Made by a program: the position numbers and the translations under genes. The notes beneath the pieces are model-generated. The model worked only from the letters and a program-made list of their open reading frames with translations. It did not search any database and had not been told where the DNA came from. Below are positions 58,879 to 64,000 of a stretch of 64,000 nt of DNA, piece by piece. How positions within the stretch are numbered: the first letter of the stretch is position 1; each line of letters starts with the position of its first letter. This DNA comes from Bacteroidales bacterium (GTDB lineage: Bacteria > Bacteroidota > Bacteroidia > Bacteroidales > Muribaculaceae), in NCBI GenBank assembly GCA_015061005.1, contig SUXJ01000001.1, positions 203,870-267,869 on the forward strand, written 5' to 3'.

Positions 58879-60936
58879 ATGAAGACAAAATTCATTACAT
58901 GCCTCTGCATGTTCTTCAGTATCTTGATGTTGGGTGCATGCGCCAAGGATGAGGAAACATTTACCGGCAATATAATCGGTAAAGTAACCGACAGCACTAA
59001 CGGCGAGGTTATGTCCGGGGTCACAGTGACCATAATTCCGGGTGGCACTTCGAGAACAACGGGCAGCGATGGTCACTTTGAGTTTCGCGATTTAGAGCCG
59101 AAACAATATGAAATACAGGCTCACAAGGATGGTTACTCCACCAACTATAAAGTTGTAACCGTAACCATCGGTTACGACACTCCGGGCGACATTCAATTGA
59201 CTCCCATCGCAAAAGAGGGACAATTGGCTCTGAGCACAAACACATTAAACTTCGGCAGCCTGAATACCTCAATGGCGTTCAGCATCATTAACAATGGCAA
59301 CAAGGCTTTCAACTGGAACATTACCGGCCACGACAAGGTCGATTGGCTGAGCATAACCCCTACATCCGGGTCTCTCCAAGCAGGGAAAAGCAATGCCGTT
59401 ACCGTGACTCTGAATCGCGACCGCATCACGGAATATATGGAAGCCACAATCATAATCAATGCCGACAACGAATCCATGCCGCTGAAGATTACCGCCGAAG
59501 CCGAAAGTAAAACTTCCAAGATTTCTCTAAGCAGCGGCACATTGAATTTTGGTGCTGAATACTCCTCACTGACGTTCGACATCAAGAACATCGGCAATGC
59601 AGGCGACGTGGATTGGACCATTTCGGGCATCAACGAGCAATGGCTCACCGTAACCCCCACTGCCGGAACGACCGCAATGGGAAAAAGCAGTGCCGTTATC
59701 GTAAATGTGGATCGCACTCTGATGCCGGAAGGAAAACACAATACCACTATTTTGGTAAATGCCGAAGGTGAATCGCTGAAAGTGACCGTTAATGCAGAAA
59801 AAAATGCCGGTCGCTATCTCGAAGTATTCCCGAGCGCATTGACCATTGGCACAAACGATAATGCCACACTGTCAATCATGTCTCACAACGGCAACACCGC
59901 CTATAAACTCACCGGTTACGAAGCTCACGGTTGGGCATCATTTGACAAAACGGAGGGCGTGATTTCAAAATTCGATGCGTCCGATGCAAACACCATTGAA
60001 ACTCTCACATTGTCAGTTGACCGCACAGGACTCGCCGCCGGCGAATACTCTTTCACGCTTGTTATTCAATCCGATTTGGGTAACCACAATGTACCGGTAA
60101 CCATGACCGTTGAAGAAACGCAAGCGGGCATTAGCGGCAATGCCGAAATCATCAGTTGCAGCGATAATCTCGAGTTTACACTCAGCGATTGCAAAATATC
60201 CGGAACGACAGCAACTATCGACCTCAAAGTCAAAAATCTTGGCAAGTCCACCATTCAATTGAGCCTTGGCGGCGGCTACTCTTGGGGATACGTCTATGAC
60301 GACCAAGGAAATAAATATTATAACAACAACTTGCAGGTATCGCTTGCAAACAACTCTTATACGACAAACTCTTCCACTACGGATATTCCGGCCGGCGTCA
60401 TGACTAAGGCATCTATAAAGATATTTAACATCAGCGAGCTCAGCAGCATATTCACCCATATCAATATACACACCAACCAAGACGGTCCTCTGCTAATTAA
60501 AAATCTTGCAATCGGAAACCGAACGCCAAATTCATTGGAGTCTCCAAAGACTACCGGCAACGTGCGCTCCTGCAGTGATAACTTGGAATTTACGTTATTG
60601 GACTGCAAATACGGAACGACTTACACCACCCTCTCTTTCAGAGTAAAAAATATCGGTAGGTCCACCATTCAATTGAACCTTGGCGGCGGCTACTCTTGGG
60701 GATACGCCTATGATGACCAAGGCAATAAATATTCTAACAACGACTTGCAGATATCGCTTGCAAACAACTCATATACGGCAAACTCTTCCATTACGGATAT
60801 TCCGGCCGGCGTTATGACTTACGGCAACATCCGCCTAACTAATGTTGATGTCGAAGCCTCTGAATTCAGTAATATCACATTATCGTCCAACCAAGACGGC
60901 GAATTAGTGTTCACTAACGTAAAAATCCGAAAATAA
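58879..60936 (+). CDS. Surface lipoprotein with carboxypeptidase-regulatory-like domain, BACON-type repeats and duplicated C-terminal domain
   Basis: Lipobox MLGAC; GNIIGKVTDSTNGEVMSGVTVTI; FGSLNTSMAFSIINNGNKAFNWNIT-type repeats. Confidence 0.85.
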   Translation: MKTKFITCLCMFFSILMLGACAKDEETFTGNIIGKVTDSTNGEVMSGVTVTIIPGGTSRTTGSDGHFEFRDLEPKQYEIQAHKDGYSTNYKVVTVTIGYDTPGDIQLTPIAKEGQLALSTNTLNFGSLNTSMAFSIINNGNKAFNWNITGHDKVDWLSITPTSGSLQAGKSNAVTVTLNRDRITEYMEATIIINADNESMPLKITAEAESKTSKISLSSGTLNFGAEYSSLTFDIKNIGNAGDVDWTISGINEQWLTVTPTAGTTAMGKSSAVIVNVDRTLMPEGKHNTTILVNAEGESLKVTVNAEKNAGRYLEVFPSALTIGTNDNATLSIMSHNGNTAYKLTGYEAHGWASFDKTEGVISKFDASDANTIETLTLSVDRTGLAAGEYSFTLVIQSDLGNHNVPVTMTVEETQAGISGNAEIISCSDNLEFTLSDCKISGTTATIDLKVKNLGKSTIQLSLGGGYSWGYVYDDQGNKYYNNNLQVSLANNSYTTNSSTTDIPAGVMTKASIKIFNISELSSIFTHINIHTNQDGPLLIKNLAIGNRTPNSLESPKTTGNVRSCSDNLEFTLLDCKYGTTYTTLSFRVKNIGRSTIQLNLGGGYSWGYAYDDQGNKYSNNDLQISLANNSYTANSSITDIPAGVMTYGNIRLTNVDVEASEFSNITLSSNQDGELVFTNVKIRK
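60247..60819 (+). repeat. Near-identical direct repeats inside lipoprotein gene, offset 414 bp (60247-60405 and 60661-60819)
   Basis: tccaccattcaattga...ggatattccggccggcgtcatgact duplicated in frame. Confidence 0.9.
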
Positions 60937-60966
60937 GGATTAAGTAGCGACAGATACGATTAACGA

Positions 60967-61002
60967 GTGGAAGTTAAAGCCGGCAATATCGGCTTGACTT
61001 CC
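60967..61002. terminator. Terminator between convergent genes
   Basis: GTGGAAGTTAAAGCCG-GCAATAT-CGGCTTGACTTCCAC then T-rich. Confidence 0.8.
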
Positions 61003-61011
61003 ACTTCTTTT

Positions 61012-63580
<2,569 letters not shown>

Positions 63581-63915
63581 TTAAACGGCGCAAAGTTACG
63601 AATTTTTCGCGAGATTGACACCCTATCTCACTCTACAACATTTTTTTGCCGGAGAGCTTTCGCAAGCGCTCCGGCAATGTTTTCCAAATAGGTACAATAT
63701 TTAAGGTAAAAAAGATTGAATGATATATCCGGTGACAAATTTCCGACATTTCGTCCAACTCTCCAAACTTTTCCGTATGTTATCCAACATATCCCCACGT
63801 CGCTAAACCTATATCACCGCATAAATCGAGCAAATCAGACGGGAAATTTGCACACTCGGCGCGAAAATCGTAACTTTGCAGACCAAGGTTACGAAAAAGG
63901 TCTAAATTATTGAGA

Positions 63916-64000
63916 ATGAATAACGACCTTTTGGTTGAATATGTATTGGGTTACGAATTAGCAATATACAGAGTGTTTTGGTCTTCTGCGTTTTGCATAA
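63916..64000 (+). CDS. Start of a hypothetical CDS running off the window
   Basis: MNNDLLVEYVLGYELAIYRVFWSSAFCI... after TAACTTTG element. Confidence 0.4.
   Translation, partial: MNNDLLVEYVLGYELAIYRVFWSSAFCI

Noticed and set aside
63640-63680. GCCGGAG...CTCCGGC hairpin as an intrinsic terminator
   Set aside because: The T-run precedes the stem on the plus strand and neither strand has a good T tract after it; lies between divergent genes, function unclear.

Overview
This window looks like chromosomal DNA from a Bacteroidales (Muribaculaceae/Bacteroides-like) genome. Repeated TAnnTTTG -7 elements (often TTG-N19-TAnnTTTG) and the gene families support this. Housekeeping and metabolic content: a GH109-type oxidoreductase fragment, an RND efflux operon, BlaI/BlaR1, GH20, an EF-G paralog, a cobalamin riboswitch with btuG-like lipoprotein, argS, a BI-1 protein, GH27, FeoAB, a histidine kinase, HIT, greA, a Na/Pi cotransporter, FKBP, two APH-fold kinases, nadE, a TonB receptor, tyrS, an exopolysaccharide locus, folK-infB-nusA-rimP and an ABC-F ATPase. 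The most unusual content is two related accessory loci. Locus A (about 26.7-33.4 kb, minus strand, visibly AT-rich) encodes an LPP20-like protein, a DUF4384-like protein, an exported Sel1-caspase (apparently frameshifted), an L,D-transpeptidase, a transglutaminase-like protein and a two-TM protein. Locus B (about 55.5-60.9 kb, plus strand) encodes an LPP20-like lipoprotein, a DUF5683-like protein, a paralogous transglutaminase-like protein and a BACON-type surface lipoprotein. Each locus is preceded by a copy of what appears to be the same ~325-nt structured RNA: same promoter geometry, shared sequence blocks, and a 3' nested terminator stem whose pairing is kept although the sequence differs. 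I regard this RNA plus its two envelope-protein operons as the best candidate for an undescribed system. No tRNA, rRNA, CRISPR array or intact transposon was recognised. All family calls were made by eye, without database searches.
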